From Sulfitobacter sp. OXR-159 (GTDB lineage Bacteria; Pseudomonadota; Alphaproteobacteria; Rhodobacterales; Rhodobacteraceae), in contig NZ_CP139707.1 in the NCBI RefSeq assembly GCF_034377145.1, positions 877,001-941,000 of the forward strand: DNA of 64,000 bases. The letters are read 5' to 3'. Shown here piece by piece: positions 45,518 to 54,751 of this stretch. Every line of letters starts with the position of its first letter. Position 1 is the first letter of the stretch. Both the position numbers and the translations under genes were made by a program. The notes under the pieces are model-generated. The model did not search any database. It was not told the origin of the DNA and was given only the letters and a program-made list of their open reading frames with translations.

Positions 45518-45748
45518 TCAAAGCCCCCCGAGAAAACCGCTGGTCAGCCCAAGCAGCAAAACCAGCAACGCCCCAAAGGCGATTTTCTGAAAGGTCGTTG
45601 GCGCCATCATGTTTCCCCTCTCGCCGCCCCAGATCGGGCGCAGCGCCGTGCCGGCACTGTCAGCCGCGCGCCCCAAGAGCGAGGCCGCGCCGAGGATGAT
45701 AACCACGAGCGCGGCCAAGGCCACCAAAAACATCACTATTCGCAACAT
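45518..45748 (-). CDS. Small two-helix membrane protein heading the TelA/XpaC block
   Basis: A 76-residue protein with helices near residues 2-24 (IVMFLVALAALVVIILGAAS) and 52-74 (IAFGALLVLLLGLTSGFLGG) and a short polar loop. The start is ATG 45748, with AAAAGGGC upstream. It is the first gene of the likely operon down to xpaC and telA. I do not recognise a family. Confidence 0.65.
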   Translation of the reverse strand: MLRIVMFLVALAALVVIILGAASLLGRAADSAGTALRPIWGGERGNMMAPTTFQKIAFGALLVLLLGLTSGFLGGL

Positions 45749-45861
45749 ATTGCCCTTTTCTGCCAGCGGTTTCGCGCTGATCTTGCCCTGCCGTTCTCTA
45801 TTCAACGCACGCAGGTCAGCAGCGTTCCGGAAACGCGCAGGGCAACTTGGGGCAGTGCCGG

Positions 45862-46944
45862 TCAGCGGCGGGGTTTTGGCCCCCGGCCACCGGGCTTTGG
45901 CCCCGGTTTGCCGTCCGGCTTCGCATTGGGGCGCCCTGCGGGACGCGCCCCCGGTTTACCACTGGGCCTGCCTTGGGCTGCCTTGCCACGCGGTGCATTC
46001 TTCGCCTTGCCGCCACCACGGCGGGGCGGCGGTTCGTCATCTTCGCCGGGTTGTACGGGCAGACCGGGCTGGCCCGCGCCCCCAAAACCGCCGGGTTTGC
46101 GGCGTGGCGGGCGGCGCAGACCCGTGGGCTTTTTCACAGCGGTGCCGCTGGGGTCTTCCAACTCAAGGCCCAATTGATCGCGCACGACCTTGCGACGCAG
46201 TTCTTCCACCTCGCCGATCTTCAACTCGCCCAATTGGAACGGGCCGTAAGAGATCCGGATCAGCCGGTTAACGGTCAGGCCCACGGCCTCCATCGCGCGG
46301 CGAATCTCGCGGTTGCGGCCTTCGCGCAGGCCGATGGTCAACCAAGCATTCGCACCTTGTTGGCGGTCCAATGTCACGTCCATCGGCTGGAAATTTTCGC
46401 CCTCCACGGTGATGCCGCGGCGCAGAGGCTCCAGCATTTCATCCGTGGGGCGGCCATTCACCCGCGCGCGGTAGCGGCGCAGCCAGCCCGTGCTGGGCAG
46501 TTCCAGTTTGCGTTTCACGCCGCCATCGTTGGTCAGCAGCAAAAGCCCTTCGGAATTGAGGTCAAGCCGGCCTACGGTCATCACGCGGGGCATGTCCTCG
46601 GGCAGGGCATCAAAGATCGTCTCGCGGCCCTTCTCGTCAGAGTTTGTCGTCACCAGCCCGGTGGGCTTGTGATAAAGCCAGATGCGCGGCGGTTCGGGCG
46701 CGCCGACGGGGGTGTTGTCGACGGTGATCTTATCCTCAGGCGTGACGTTCAGCGCGGGCGAGGTGATCTGCTCTCCGTTCACGCGCACGCGGCCCGCTTC
46801 GATCATGCGCTCGGCCTCGCGGCGCGAGGCAATACCGGCGCGCGACAGCACCTTGGCGATGCGGTCGCCCTTGGATGTGCTGGCGTCAGCATCGGTGTCG
46901 GTGTTTTGCGGGCCTGAGCCGGAGGGGGGCATTTTTGCGTTCAT
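45862..46944 (-). CDS. 23S rRNA pseudouridine synthase, RluB type
   Basis: A 360-residue protein with an S4 domain (KVLSRAGIASRREAERMIEAGRV), the catalytic VGRLDLNSEGLLLLTNDG motif with the active-site Asp, and GLREGRNREIRRAMEAVGL. The last roughly 110 residues are a Gly/Pro/Arg/Lys-rich basic tail, probably for RNA binding. It is divergent from tadA. Confidence 0.92.
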   Translation of the reverse strand: MNAKMPPSGSGPQNTDTDADASTSKGDRIAKVLSRAGIASRREAERMIEAGRVRVNGEQITSPALNVTPEDKITVDNTPVGAPEPPRIWLYHKPTGLVTTNSDEKGRETIFDALPEDMPRVMTVGRLDLNSEGLLLLTNDGGVKRKLELPSTGWLRRYRARVNGRPTDEMLEPLRRGITVEGENFQPMDVTLDRQQGANAWLTIGLREGRNREIRRAMEAVGLTVNRLIRISYGPFQLGELKIGEVEELRRKVVRDQLGLELEDPSGTAVKKPTGLRRPPRRKPGGFGGAGQPGLPVQPGEDDEPPPRRGGGKAKNAPRGKAAQGRPSGKPGARPAGRPNAKPDGKPGPKPGGRGPKPRR

Positions 46945-47006
46945 ACACTGCGCTTACCCTGTTTCACGGGCTTGCGAAAGGGTGGCGTTTGCGGCCATGT
47001 GACGGA

Positions 47007-47462
47007 ATGGAGTTTCGCTCATATATGGGTCAGGCGCTGGCCGAGGCCCGCGCCGCTGCCGCGCGCGGCGAGGTGCCGGTGGGGGCGGTTGTCGTCTCAC
47101 CCGAAGGGCGGATCGTCGCGACGGCAGGCAACGAAACCCGCGCGCGCAACGATCCAACCGCCCATGCCGAGATGCTGGCCCTGCGTGCGGCCTGTGCGGC
47201 TGTTGGCTCAGAACGGCTGATCGGTCACGCGCTCTACGTCACGTTGGAGCCCTGCGCGATGTGCGCCGGGGCCATCGCCGCCGCGCGGCTAGAGCGCTTG
47301 TTTTACGGTGCGGCAGACCCCAAATCAGGCGGCGTGGCGCAGGGCGCGCGGGTGTTCTCGCATCCCCAATGCCATCACGCGCCGCAGGTCTTTGACGGCA
47401 TCGCCGCGCGGGACTCAGAGCAGCTTTTAACTGCATTTTTCCAAGCCAAAAGAGGGGGGTAA
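47007..47462 (+). CDS. tadA: tRNA-specific adenosine deaminase
   Basis: A 151-residue enzyme that makes inosine at the wobble position of tRNA-Arg. Zinc ligands are in PTAHAEMLALR (His and catalytic Glu) and PCAMCAGAI. EVPVGAVVV and FYGAADPKSGG complete the family pattern. It begins at ATG 47007, though a start at 47025 (MGQALAEAR) is possible. Confidence 0.93.
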   Translation: MEFRSYMGQALAEARAAAARGEVPVGAVVVSPEGRIVATAGNETRARNDPTAHAEMLALRAACAAVGSERLIGHALYVTLEPCAMCAGAIAAARLERLFYGAADPKSGGVAQGARVFSHPQCHHAPQVFDGIAARDSEQLLTAFFQAKRGG

Positions 47463-47465
47463 CCC

Positions 47466-48086
47466 ATGGCAGGCAATAGGGATTTGGCGCAATTCGTGCG
47501 GGATGCGCTCAGCGCAGGCAAAAGCCGCGTTGAGATCGCCGCAGTGTTGGGCCAAGCGGGCTGGTCGGCGCAAGAGGTCAGCGACGCATTGGAAGGCTGG
47601 GCGGATGTGCCCTTTGCCCCGCCGGTGCCACGCCCGCGCCCCGTGGTCACGGCGCGGGATTTTTTCGTCTATGCGCTGATGTTCGGGGCGCTGCTTTTTG
47701 GCGCGGGGTATCTGGTGGGGCTGCTGCATGCTTTGATCGACCACTTCATCTCCTCAGAGGACAGCGGGGCGACCTATCGCATCCGCTGGGCCATGGCGGT
47801 GCTGATCGTGACGTTGCCGCTGTACCTGTGGCTGGCCACCCGCGAAAACAGGCGGTTGGCCGCTGATCCGGCGCTGGCGCGCTCGGCCATTCGCAGTTGG
47901 ATGACCTACGTGACCCTGCTTTTCGCCGCTGCGGTCCTGTTGGGCGATCTGGTAGCGGTGATCTATGCCTTCCTCAGTGGCGACCTGACAGTGCAATTCG
48001 CGTTGAAGGCGCTGGTGGTGGCGGGAATCGCCGGGGGCATCTTTGGCTATTACCGCCGCGATGGGCGGCAGGGGGCGACCGGGTGA
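47466..48086 (+). CDS. DUF5671-type membrane protein
   Basis: A 206-residue protein with an N-terminal helical domain (LAQFVRDALSAGKSRVEIAAVLGQAGWS, a DUF5671-associated opening) and four membrane helices. It starts three bases after the tadA stop and overlaps the next gene by four bases. The function is unknown. Confidence 0.72.
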   Translation: MAGNRDLAQFVRDALSAGKSRVEIAAVLGQAGWSAQEVSDALEGWADVPFAPPVPRPRPVVTARDFFVYALMFGALLFGAGYLVGLLHALIDHFISSEDSGATYRIRWAMAVLIVTLPLYLWLATRENRRLAADPALARSAIRSWMTYVTLLFAAAVLLGDLVAVIYAFLSGDLTVQFALKALVVAGIAGGIFGYYRRDGRQGATG

Positions 48087-48490
48087 ACCGGCTGTTCTTT
48101 GGCGGTGCCGTGGCTGTGGTCTTGGCCGCGCTCCTTGCCGGTTTCGCCGTGGTCGGCGGGCCGGGTCATGCGCGCGCCGAAAGCCGTGACCAGACCCGTC
48201 TGGCAGACCTGCGGCACCTCGCCGATGCGCTTATTTGCGAGACTGCAGAGCAGGCGGCGTTCTCTCGCGCCTGTCGCAGCACAGAGCAGAGCCTCCACGA
48301 TCCGCTGACCGGCGCCGCCTATGAGGTGACGCGAGGGGCTGAGAGCCTCGCTGTCTGCGCGACTTTTGAGGTGCCTCAAGAGAAAACGGTCGCCTCTGGG
48401 CGGGAGCGGCTGCATTTCGACGGGGCGGTGGGATGCCTGCGCTATCGGCGCGTCCCATCTTCGCGACAATGGGTGGTGCAGGCGCCCTGA
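48083..48490 (+). CDS. Hypothetical membrane-anchored protein
   Basis: A 135-residue protein starting at GTG 48083 (GTGA overlap). One N-terminal helix (FFGGAVAVVLAALLAGFAVV) precedes a soluble domain with four cysteines. It is translationally coupled to the DUF5671 gene, so they likely work together. No family was recognised. Confidence 0.65.
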   Translation: MNRLFFGGAVAVVLAALLAGFAVVGGPGHARAESRDQTRLADLRHLADALICETAEQAAFSRACRSTEQSLHDPLTGAAYEVTRGAESLAVCATFEVPQEKTVASGRERLHFDGAVGCLRYRRVPSSRQWVVQAP

Positions 48491-48583
48491 GCGGGGGAGG
48501 GGTGCGATTGACGGGCTGCCGCTGCTCGGCGGCCTAGGTCGGTTAAAGCTGCGCTAAGCGCGCCTTACCCGGCTCCACAACGC

Positions 48584-48614
48584 AAAAGGCCACGCGCAAA
48601 CCGCGTGGCCTTTT
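48584..48614. terminator. Bidirectional intrinsic terminator after rpmG
   Basis: AAAAGGCCACGCG pairs with CGCGTGGCCTTTT around the loop CAAAC, a 13-bp perfect stem with A/T ends on both strands. It lies between the convergent rpmG and the hypothetical gene at 48083. Confidence 0.88.
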
Positions 48615-48637
48615 GAAACCGTTCAAAGCAGGCGATC

Positions 48638-48805
48638 TTACTTGATCTTGCCTTCTTTGTATTCGACGTGCTTGCGCGCAACGGGGTCGTACTTTTTGAT
48701 GACCATCTTCTCGGTCATGGTGCGTGCGTTCTTCTTGGTCACGTAGAAATGGCCTGTGCCCGCGGACGAGTTCAGGCGGATCTTGATCGTGGTTGGCTTC
48801 GCCAT
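48638..48805 (-). CDS. rpmG: 50S ribosomal protein L33
   Basis: A 55-residue protein of the cysteine-free type (opening [20 protein letters not shown], ending KEGKIK). GGAGAAG precedes the ATG at 48805. It lies directly upstream of the terminator at 48584. Confidence 0.95.
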   Translation of the reverse strand: MAKPTTIKIRLNSSAGTGHFYVTKKNARTMTEKMVIKKYDPVARKHVEYKEGKIK

Positions 48806-48930
48806 GTGTCTTCTCCTGCTGCACGGCCGCGCAGGCGTGCGTGAATTCTGAATTTCGGGTTCTAGTCAGACCCGCGCCCGAGTCAACCGCTATTTGCCCG
48901 TCCGATGCCGAAAGACGCCGGTTTCGTCGA

Positions 48931-48961
48931 AAAACCTGCCTTTCGGACCTGAAAGGGCAGG
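48931..48961 (-). terminator. Intrinsic terminator of the RNase P RNA gene
   Basis: Read on the minus strand: CCTGCCCTTTC, a short loop, GAAAGGCAGG, then TTTTT. It begins just beyond the 3' end of the RNA, so it should end rnpB transcription. Confidence 0.8.
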
Positions 48962-48966
48962 AATAT

Positions 48967-49446
48967 GCGCGGAAGGCCTATAAGCCGGATTTTGTACCTG
49001 TCCGAAAACAGGCGATGACCATTCCTCTGACTGCACCGTTGCCGATGCAGCTATAGCTGCCAACCCGGACCTGCTGGGGCAGAAGAGCCCCGCCTTTGAC
49101 CCGAAGATCAGCGGCGCGCGGTCCCTATTTGGCATTGCTCCCGGTGGGGCTTGCCGTGCCAGAGCTGTTGCCAGCCCCGCGGTGGGCTCTTACCCCACCG
49201 TTTCACCCTTACCCCTTGGGGGTTCCGGCAAGCCGGACCAAGGGGCGGTTTCATTTCTGTGGCGCTTTCCGTCGGGTTGCCCCGCCCGGGCGTTACCCGG
49301 CACCGTTTCTTCTTGGAGTCCGGACTTTCCTCTACGTCGCCTTTGCCCCGCAAAAGCGACGCCACGGATGTCACACATGCGTGTGACGGGAGTGGTCGTC
49401 GGTCATGCGACGCGAGTCGACGCAGCGGCCATCCAGCCTTCCGCGC
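48967..49446 (-). ncRNA. rnpB: RNase P RNA, class A
   Basis: The catalytic RNA of tRNA 5' processing. The minus strand shows GAGGAAAGTCCGGACTCC (49315-49332), the AGGGTGAAACGGTGGGGTAA core near 49192-49212, an ACAGAAATGAA segment, and the 3' TCCGGCTTATAG (48978-48989). The ends GCGCGGAAGG and CCTTCCGCGC can form helix P1, setting the limits. Boundaries are approximate to within a few bases. Confidence 0.92.
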
Positions 49447-49455
49447 ATCCCCGCC

Positions 49456-50145
49456 CTAGACGCCGCCGCGTGGCGCGTCAATGGGGGCGGGCAGGGCGGC
49501 AAGGTCTGCGGGGGTGAGAGGGCCGCGCCCGTGGGGACGGAAACGCATCCGCACGGTCTCTAGCAGCGTTGCATCATCGCAGGGCGCGGTGAAGCCTGCG
49601 GCCTGCGCGGCGTCGCGGAAGGTGTCGGCTGTGGCGGTCTTTGGCGCAGCGCCGTCGCCCGCAGGCAAGGCCAGCCCCCGCCGCGCCAGCCGTGCCCAAT
49701 CGAATCGGGGGCCGGGGTCGACCTTTCGGCCCGGTGCCATGCAGGAGTGGCCGATTATCCCGTCGGGCGGGATGCCGTGACGCTCCATGATGCCGGGCAG
49801 GAGGGTTTCGAGCGCGCGCATCTGCGGTTCTGAGAAGGGGTGATCGCCGCGGTTGTCCAACTCGATCCCGATGGAGCGGGAGTTGATGTCGTCCTGACCC
49901 GCCCATTCGCCGACGCCCGCGTGCCAAGCGCGCTGGTCTTCTTTAACCAATTGCAGGATGCGCCCGTTGCCACAGATCAGATAATGCGCAGAGACAGCCG
50001 CAGAGGGGTCGCAGAGGCGATCCAGCGCCGCTTGGGCGCTGGTCATGGCCGTGTGGTGGAGGACGATAAGCCGGGGCCGCAGCCCGCCGCGTCGCGGGCC
50101 GCAATTCGGCGAGGGATGCGCCGTCACGTCAGGCGCGACAGGCAT
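49456..50145 (-). CDS. N-acetylmuramoyl-L-alanine amidase (AmpD/amidase_2 type)
   Basis: A 229-residue zinc amidase that cleaves the lactyl amide of muropeptides. LIVLHHTAM carries the first His, DINSRSIGIELDNRG the catalytic Glu region, IIGHSCMAPGRKVDPG the second His and ligand loop. A C-terminal roughly 70-residue extension resembles a peptidoglycan-binding repeat. No signal peptide is present, so it is cytoplasmic and acts in cell-wall recycling. Confidence 0.9.
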   Translation of the reverse strand: MPVAPDVTAHPSPNCGPRRGGLRPRLIVLHHTAMTSAQAALDRLCDPSAAVSAHYLICGNGRILQLVKEDQRAWHAGVGEWAGQDDINSRSIGIELDNRGDHPFSEPQMRALETLLPGIMERHGIPPDGIIGHSCMAPGRKVDPGPRFDWARLARRGLALPAGDGAAPKTATADTFRDAAQAAGFTAPCDDATLLETVRMRFRPHGRGPLTPADLAALPAPIDAPRGGV

Positions 50146-50148
50146 TTA

Positions 50149-50904
50149 TCAGCCCTGCGCAGCCCGGCGGAAGGGAGTGGGATCCCAGTTGCAGGCGAAG
50201 CCATCGCCATCGGGGTCCATGCCCTCGCGGTCCTTTTCGGGGCCACCGGCCTCAAGGAAAGCAATCTGCGCTTGGTCGGCGTGGCTGTACTGCGCGCAAG
50301 CACGTTCAAACTTGCGGGCCTTGTTAAAGCCGATACGGCTATAGACCTGCTGACCGACCGATTGGTTGGATTGCAGCGCATAGGCGACGATGTTCGGGCC
50401 GACGTTCCGACGCTCGGGCAGTGCTTCGGGCTGAACCACCTGATATTGGGCGCGGTTGGCGGCCACACGGGCCGCGTCGTCTTGAATGCTGCGCTGGCCC
50501 GATACCGCGTCAAAGTTGTTCTCATTCGAGATGCCAACGGCGTTGACCGCGGCGGGGGGCGGGTTCGACGGGCTGGCGTTCACCGGGGAAACGCCCGAGT
50601 TGGTCGTGGCGTCATTGCCCAGACCGTTGCTTGCCCCGCCCGGACGGGTCGCCGCCAGAACGCGGGCGGTTTCCGCCGCCGTCGCTTCGGGGGAGCCGTC
50701 ATCTAACGGCTGGGCGGTAACGTCAGAGGTGAAGCTGCCGTCGCCCGCCAGCGCCGCATCGCGTGCACGCTGCTCGGCTTCGAAATTGCTGTCGCCAAAG
50801 CCGACGCCGCGCCCGCTGTTGATGTTCCCGGAATCGGGGATCGCCGGTTGGCAGGCTGCCAAAAGACCGCCTGCTGTCATCGCTAGAAGTGTCCGTGTGA
50901 TCAT
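50149..50904 (-). CDS. Excalibur-domain lipoprotein
   Basis: A 251-residue protein with a lipoprotein signal (LAMTAGGLLAACQ). The long middle is low complexity (Ala/Asn/Pro-rich). The C-terminus has MDPDGDGFACNWDP, the calcium-binding Excalibur motif with conserved Asp and Cys. It ends three bases before the amidase start, so they probably share a transcript. The function is unknown. Confidence 0.82.
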   Translation of the reverse strand: MITRTLLAMTAGGLLAACQPAIPDSGNINSGRGVGFGDSNFEAEQRARDAALAGDGSFTSDVTAQPLDDGSPEATAAETARVLAATRPGGASNGLGNDATTNSGVSPVNASPSNPPPAAVNAVGISNENNFDAVSGQRSIQDDAARVAANRAQYQVVQPEALPERRNVGPNIVAYALQSNQSVGQQVYSRIGFNKARKFERACAQYSHADQAQIAFLEAGGPEKDREGMDPDGDGFACNWDPTPFRRAAQG

Positions 50905-50941
50905 CTGACCCGCTCTCGCCTCTTATTCACCGCCCCGCGGC

Positions 50942-52429
50942 TTACCACCATTTCTCGGGCTTGGCCACAAAACCGGCCGCCTTCTCCAGCGCATAGGCGG
51001 AGGACAGCAACTCGGCCTCTTCCCACGGGCGCCCAATCAGTTGCAGACCCAGTGGCAAGCCTGTGGCGCTTTGGCCCGTCGGCAGCGCGACACCGGGCAG
51101 ACCGGCAAGGTTCACCGTCACAGTGAACACGTCGTTGAGATACATCGCCACCGGATCGGCGTCCTTCATTTCACCCAGACCGAAGGCCGCCGAGGGGGTC
51201 GCCGGGGTCAGGATGCTGTCGATGCCTTGGGCAAAGACATCTTCGAAGTCTTTCTTGATCAGGGTGCGGACCTTGCGGGCGCGGTTATAATAGGCGTCGT
51301 AGAAACCGGCGGAGAGCACATAGGTGCCAACCATGACGCGGCGCTGCACCTCGTGGCCGAAGCCCTCGGCGCGGGTTTTCTCGTACATCTCGGTGATGCC
51401 GTCGCCGTGGTCGAGCTTGGCGCGGTGGCCAAAGCGCACACCGTCATAACGCGCGAGGTTCGAGGATGCCTCGGCGGGGGCGATGACGTAATAGGCGGGT
51501 AGGGCGTATTTCGTGTGCGGCAGCGAGATGTCGACGATCTCGGCGCCCGCGTCCTTCATCATCGCGATGCCGTCTTGCCAGAGCTTGTCGATCTCTTCGG
51601 GCATGCCATCCATGCGGTATTCGCGCGGGATGCCGATTTTCTTGCCACGGATGTCGCCAGTCAGGGCCGCCTCAAAGTCCGGCACGGCCAGATCGGCGCT
51701 GGTGCTGTCCTTGGCGTCATGGCCGCACATGGCTTCCAGCATGATCGCGGCGTCGCGCACGGTTTTGGTCATCGGCCCGGCTTGGTCGAGGCTTGAGGCG
51801 AATGCGACGATGCCCCAACGCGAGCAGCGGCCATAGGTCGGCTTGATGCCCACGGTGCCGGTAAAGGCCGCAGGCTGGCGGATCGAGCCGCCGGTGTCGG
51901 TGCCGGTCGCGGCGAGGCAGAGGTCAGCAGCCACGGCGGCGGCAGAGCCACCCGAGGAGCCGCCCGGTGTCAGGTCCGCCGTGTCACCCGCGCGGCGCCA
52001 CGGATTCACCGCGTTGCCATAGACGGAAGTCTCGTTCGACGAGCCCATGGCGAATTCGTCCATGTTGAGCTTGCCTAGCATGACCGCGCCGCTGTCTTTC
52101 AGCTTTTGGCTGACGGTGCTTTCGTACTCGGGCAGGAACCCTTCGAGGATGCGGCTGCCCGCTTGGCTTGGCACGCCTTTGGTGCAGAAGAGGTCTTTGA
52201 TGCCGATGGGCAGGCCGCACATGGCAGGCGCATCGCCCTGTTTGATGCGCGCGTCGGCCTCGGCGGCCTGTTCCATCGCGATCTCGGGGGTGCGGTGCAC
52301 GAAGGCGTTCAGCGCGCCTGCGCCGTCGATGGCTTTGAGGCAAGCTTCGGTCAGCGCGGCGGATGTCGTTTCACCCTTGCGCAGCGCGTCGCGGGCTTCG
52401 GCAAGGCTCAGTTTGTTCAGATCGGTCAT
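50942..52429 (-). CDS. gatA: Glutamyl-tRNA(Gln)/aspartyl-tRNA(Asn) amidotransferase subunit A
   Basis: A 495-residue amidase that releases ammonia from glutamine for the transamidation of mischarged tRNA. The catalytic Ser-cisSer-Lys is carried by [25 protein letters not shown] and the earlier PIGIKDLF lysine; [21 protein letters not shown] is the family signature. Its ATG overlaps the gatC stop (TAATG). GatB is not in the window. Confidence 0.96.
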   Translation of the reverse strand: MTDLNKLSLAEARDALRKGETTSAALTEACLKAIDGAGALNAFVHRTPEIAMEQAAEADARIKQGDAPAMCGLPIGIKDLFCTKGVPSQAGSRILEGFLPEYESTVSQKLKDSGAVMLGKLNMDEFAMGSSNETSVYGNAVNPWRRAGDTADLTPGGSSGGSAAAVAADLCLAATGTDTGGSIRQPAAFTGTVGIKPTYGRCSRWGIVAFASSLDQAGPMTKTVRDAAIMLEAMCGHDAKDSTSADLAVPDFEAALTGDIRGKKIGIPREYRMDGMPEEIDKLWQDGIAMMKDAGAEIVDISLPHTKYALPAYYVIAPAEASSNLARYDGVRFGHRAKLDHGDGITEMYEKTRAEGFGHEVQRRVMVGTYVLSAGFYDAYYNRARKVRTLIKKDFEDVFAQGIDSILTPATPSAAFGLGEMKDADPVAMYLNDVFTVTVNLAGLPGVALPTGQSATGLPLGLQLIGRPWEEAELLSSAYALEKAAGFVAKPEKWW

Positions 52430-52716
52430 TATTCCACCACCTTCGGCACGGCAAAGAACCCTTCACGGGCATCGGGGGCATTGGCCAGCACGCGGTCCTG
52501 CTGGTCGCCATCGGTGACCACATCCTCGCGCCGTTTCAGGCGCTGCGGGGTCACGGAGGTCATCGGCTCGATGCCGTCGACATCCACCTCGGACAGCTGC
52601 TCGATGAAGCCGAGGATGTTGTTGAACTCTTCCGCCAGCGCCGGAAGCGCCTCGGGTTCAACCTTGATCCGGGCCAGTTTCGCCACCCGTGCGGCGGTGT
52701 TTTCGTCGATCGACAT
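52429..52716 (-). CDS. gatC: Glutamyl-tRNA(Gln) amidotransferase subunit C
   Basis: A 95-residue subunit that stabilises GatA-GatB. The sequence [22 protein letters not shown] and [24 protein letters not shown] is diagnostic. The start is ATG 52716, with GGAG seven bases upstream; the in-frame ATG at 52728 lacks this. Confidence 0.95.
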   Translation of the reverse strand: MSIDENTAARVAKLARIKVEPEALPALAEEFNNILGFIEQLSEVDVDGIEPMTSVTPQRLKRREDVVTDGDQQDRVLANAPDAREGFFAVPKVVE

Positions 52717-52796
52717 GAACATCTCCATCTCTTTGTGGGTCCTCTACCGTTTGGGGGCGGGCCTCGCAAGGGTTTGAGAGGGGCGAAGCGGAGCCG

Positions 52797-52930
52797 GGCA
52801 GGCGCCAGACCGGGGGATGGCGCCTGCCTCGAAGCAGTTGGGCAATTTATGTTTGCTGGGGTATTGCGCGATGGCGGGATGGCGTCCGGCTTGCAGAGGC
52901 GCCAGCCCGTTGGGCCGGTCTGGCGCTGCC
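52797..52930. repeat. Pair of related palindromes in the gatC upstream region
   Basis: GGCAGGCGCCA/TGGCGCCTGCC is a perfect 11-bp hairpin at 52797-52828. A second hairpin, GGCGCCAG/CTGGCGCT, is at 52898-52927. GGCAGCGCCAGACCGG (reverse strand, 52915-52930) repeats GGCAGGCGCCAGACCGG at 52797 with one base missing, so the two are copies in opposite orientation. It sits in the 326-base gap between divergent gatC and 53043. It may be a REP-like repeat. Confidence 0.5.
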
Positions 52931-53042
52931 CGGCGGGCATGCGCCCTTGATTCCGGGCTGGTGGCATGCGGAGGCGTTTACTTGATTCCGCGCTTCGGAG
53001 GGTCAAATCTGACGTAAAACCCACATTACTCAGGAGACCCTC

Positions 53043-53735
53043 ATGAACATCATCTGGCTCGGCCACGGCTCATTCCGCATCGAGATCGAAGATCAAGTGC
53101 TGCTGATCGACCCTTGGCTCAAGGACAACCCGATGCTGGACGAACAGCATTATGCCGAAGCGATCAAAGGCGCGACTCAAATCCTCGTCACCCACGGCCA
53201 TTTCGACCACACGGCTGACATCGCCGACATCGCCAGCCGGACCAATGCGCCGGTGGCGGGGATGGTCGAACTGATGGGCTGGCTGGAAAGCAAAGGCGTC
53301 GCACAAACCACCGGCTTTAACAAAGGCGGGACGATCCGCGCGGGCGAGGTGGCGATCACCATGGTTCCGGCCTCGCATTCCTCATCCGTGGATGGCGACA
53401 ACGGGCCGATCTACACCGGGATGGAGACGGGGTTCATGATCTCGGGCGAGGGGCATACGATCTATCATTCCGGCGACACGGCGATCATGGCGGATATGGA
53501 TTGGATGGGCGACTATCACAAACCCGACATTGGCATTCTATCCGCGGGCGGGCATTTCACGATGGACATGGCGCAGGCCGCCTATGTCGCGAAACGTTAT
53601 TTTAACTTCAAGACGGTTATTCCCTGCCACTACCGCACATTCGACGCGCTGGAGCAATCGGCGCAGGCGTTGACCGATGGCCTGCCCGGCGTCGATGTGG
53701 TGGAGCCGCAGGTCATGCAGCCGATCACCGTCTGA
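53043..53735 (+). CDS. UPF0173-family metal-dependent hydrolase (metallo-beta-lactamase fold)
   Basis: A 230-residue protein with the MBL zinc motif VTHGHFDHTADI (His-x-His-x-Asp-His), ASHSSSVDGD and TIYHSGDTAIMADM. The family's natural substrate is unknown. It is well separated from gatC and has its own ACCCTC-type leader with AGGAG upstream of the ATG. Confidence 0.93.
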   Translation: MNIIWLGHGSFRIEIEDQVLLIDPWLKDNPMLDEQHYAEAIKGATQILVTHGHFDHTADIADIASRTNAPVAGMVELMGWLESKGVAQTTGFNKGGTIRAGEVAITMVPASHSSSVDGDNGPIYTGMETGFMISGEGHTIYHSGDTAIMADMDWMGDYHKPDIGILSAGGHFTMDMAQAAYVAKRYFNFKTVIPCHYRTFDALEQSAQALTDGLPGVDVVEPQVMQPITV

Positions 53736-53807
53736 CCAACTGCCCCCGACCGCCTTGCGCGCCAAGGCGGAACGGGGGATACCTGAATGAACCACCGGGG
53801 AAATGCC

Positions 53808-53966
53808 ATGTTTGCCAAATCGACTGCCGTGATCTTGTTGCTGACGCTGGGGGCCTGCGCCCCGCTGGACCGGGCCGAGCCTACCGGCAGTGTCGGCTTT
53901 ACCGGCGTGGGTGGTGACCGGCCAGTCATCTTCCCGGCGCATCTTTTGGTGTACCAGCCGCAATAG
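53808..53966 (+). CDS. Small lipoprotein (52 aa)
   Basis: The frame MFAKSTAVILLLTLGACAPL has a short signal peptide and a lipobox GAC; the mature part is only about 30 residues and ends VYQPQ. GGGGAAA lies before ATG 53808; an in-frame ATG at 53787 adds seven residues. It is placed between the hydrolase and the VIT-type gene. Confidence 0.65.
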   Translation: MFAKSTAVILLLTLGACAPLDRAEPTGSVGFTGVGGDRPVIFPAHLLVYQPQ

Positions 53967-53982
53967 ACGTAAGGCGGCTGAG

Positions 53983-54672
53983 ATGCCCAAAGAAGGTCAC
54001 TTCATCAACCGCAGCAATTGGCTGCGCGCTGCCGTTTTGGGGGCCAACGACGGTATCGTCTCTTCTGCCAGCCTGCTGGTGGGGGTGAGCGCGGCTGGCA
54101 TGGCGCAGGGCAATGTCCTGCTGACCGGACTTGCGGGGCTCACCGCCGGGGCGCTTTCAATGGCGGCAGGGGAGTATGTCTCGGTCTCGGCACAGGCGGA
54201 CGTTGAGAAGGCCGATTTGGAGCGCGAGCGCGTGGCCCTGATCGAAGACCCGGATTACGAGCTGAGCGAACTTGCCGAAGGGCTGGAGAACCGGGGCGTG
54301 GAAAGTGACCTCGCCTTGGAAGTCGCAGCACAGATGACCGACCATGACGCCTTGGGCGCCCACGCGCGCGAAGAGTTGGGCATGTTCGGCCTTGCCGGTC
54401 AGGCCGATCCGCTGCAGGCGGCGGGCGCCTCGGCGCTGGCCTTTGCCTTGGGCGGCGGGCTGCCCTTGTTGGCGGCTGTTCTGGCCCCTGCGGGGGCGCG
54501 TGGCCTGACGATCGCATTGGTTGCGTTGCTGGCGCTGGTGCTGCTTGGCGCGGGCGGGGCACAACTGGGCGGTGCGCCGAAGCGGCCCGCCATCAGGCGT
54601 GTCGTTTTCTGGGGCGGTTTGGCTATGGCCGTGACCGCGGGGGTCGGCCATCTTTTCGGAGCGATTGGCTGA
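53983..54672 (+). CDS. VIT1/CCC1-family iron/manganese transporter
   Basis: A 229-residue protein starting at ATG 53983. FINRSNWLRAAVLGANDGIVSSASLLVGV and LTAGALSMAAGEYVSVSAQAD are the VIT hallmarks, followed by a cytoplasmic metal-binding segment, then three helices. It moves Fe2+ or Mn2+ out of the cytoplasm. Confidence 0.93.
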   Translation: MPKEGHFINRSNWLRAAVLGANDGIVSSASLLVGVSAAGMAQGNVLLTGLAGLTAGALSMAAGEYVSVSAQADVEKADLERERVALIEDPDYELSELAEGLENRGVESDLALEVAAQMTDHDALGAHAREELGMFGLAGQADPLQAAGASALAFALGGGLPLLAAVLAPAGARGLTIALVALLALVLLGAGGAQLGGAPKRPAIRRVVFWGGLAMAVTAGVGHLFGAIG

Positions 54673-54701
54673 CCGCTTTGACTTTAAATGCCGCCAAAGA
54701 A

Positions 54702-54731
54702 AAAGGCCGACCCCTTTCAGGGCCGGCCTTT
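54702..54731. terminator. Bidirectional terminator between VIT and Bax-inhibitor genes
   Basis: AAAGGCCG pairs with CGGCCTTT, with an inner CCCT/AGGG stem extending the hairpin. The genes on either side are convergent, and A/T runs flank both sides. Confidence 0.82.
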
Positions 54732-54751
54732 CACATCAGATGGTCCAGCGA

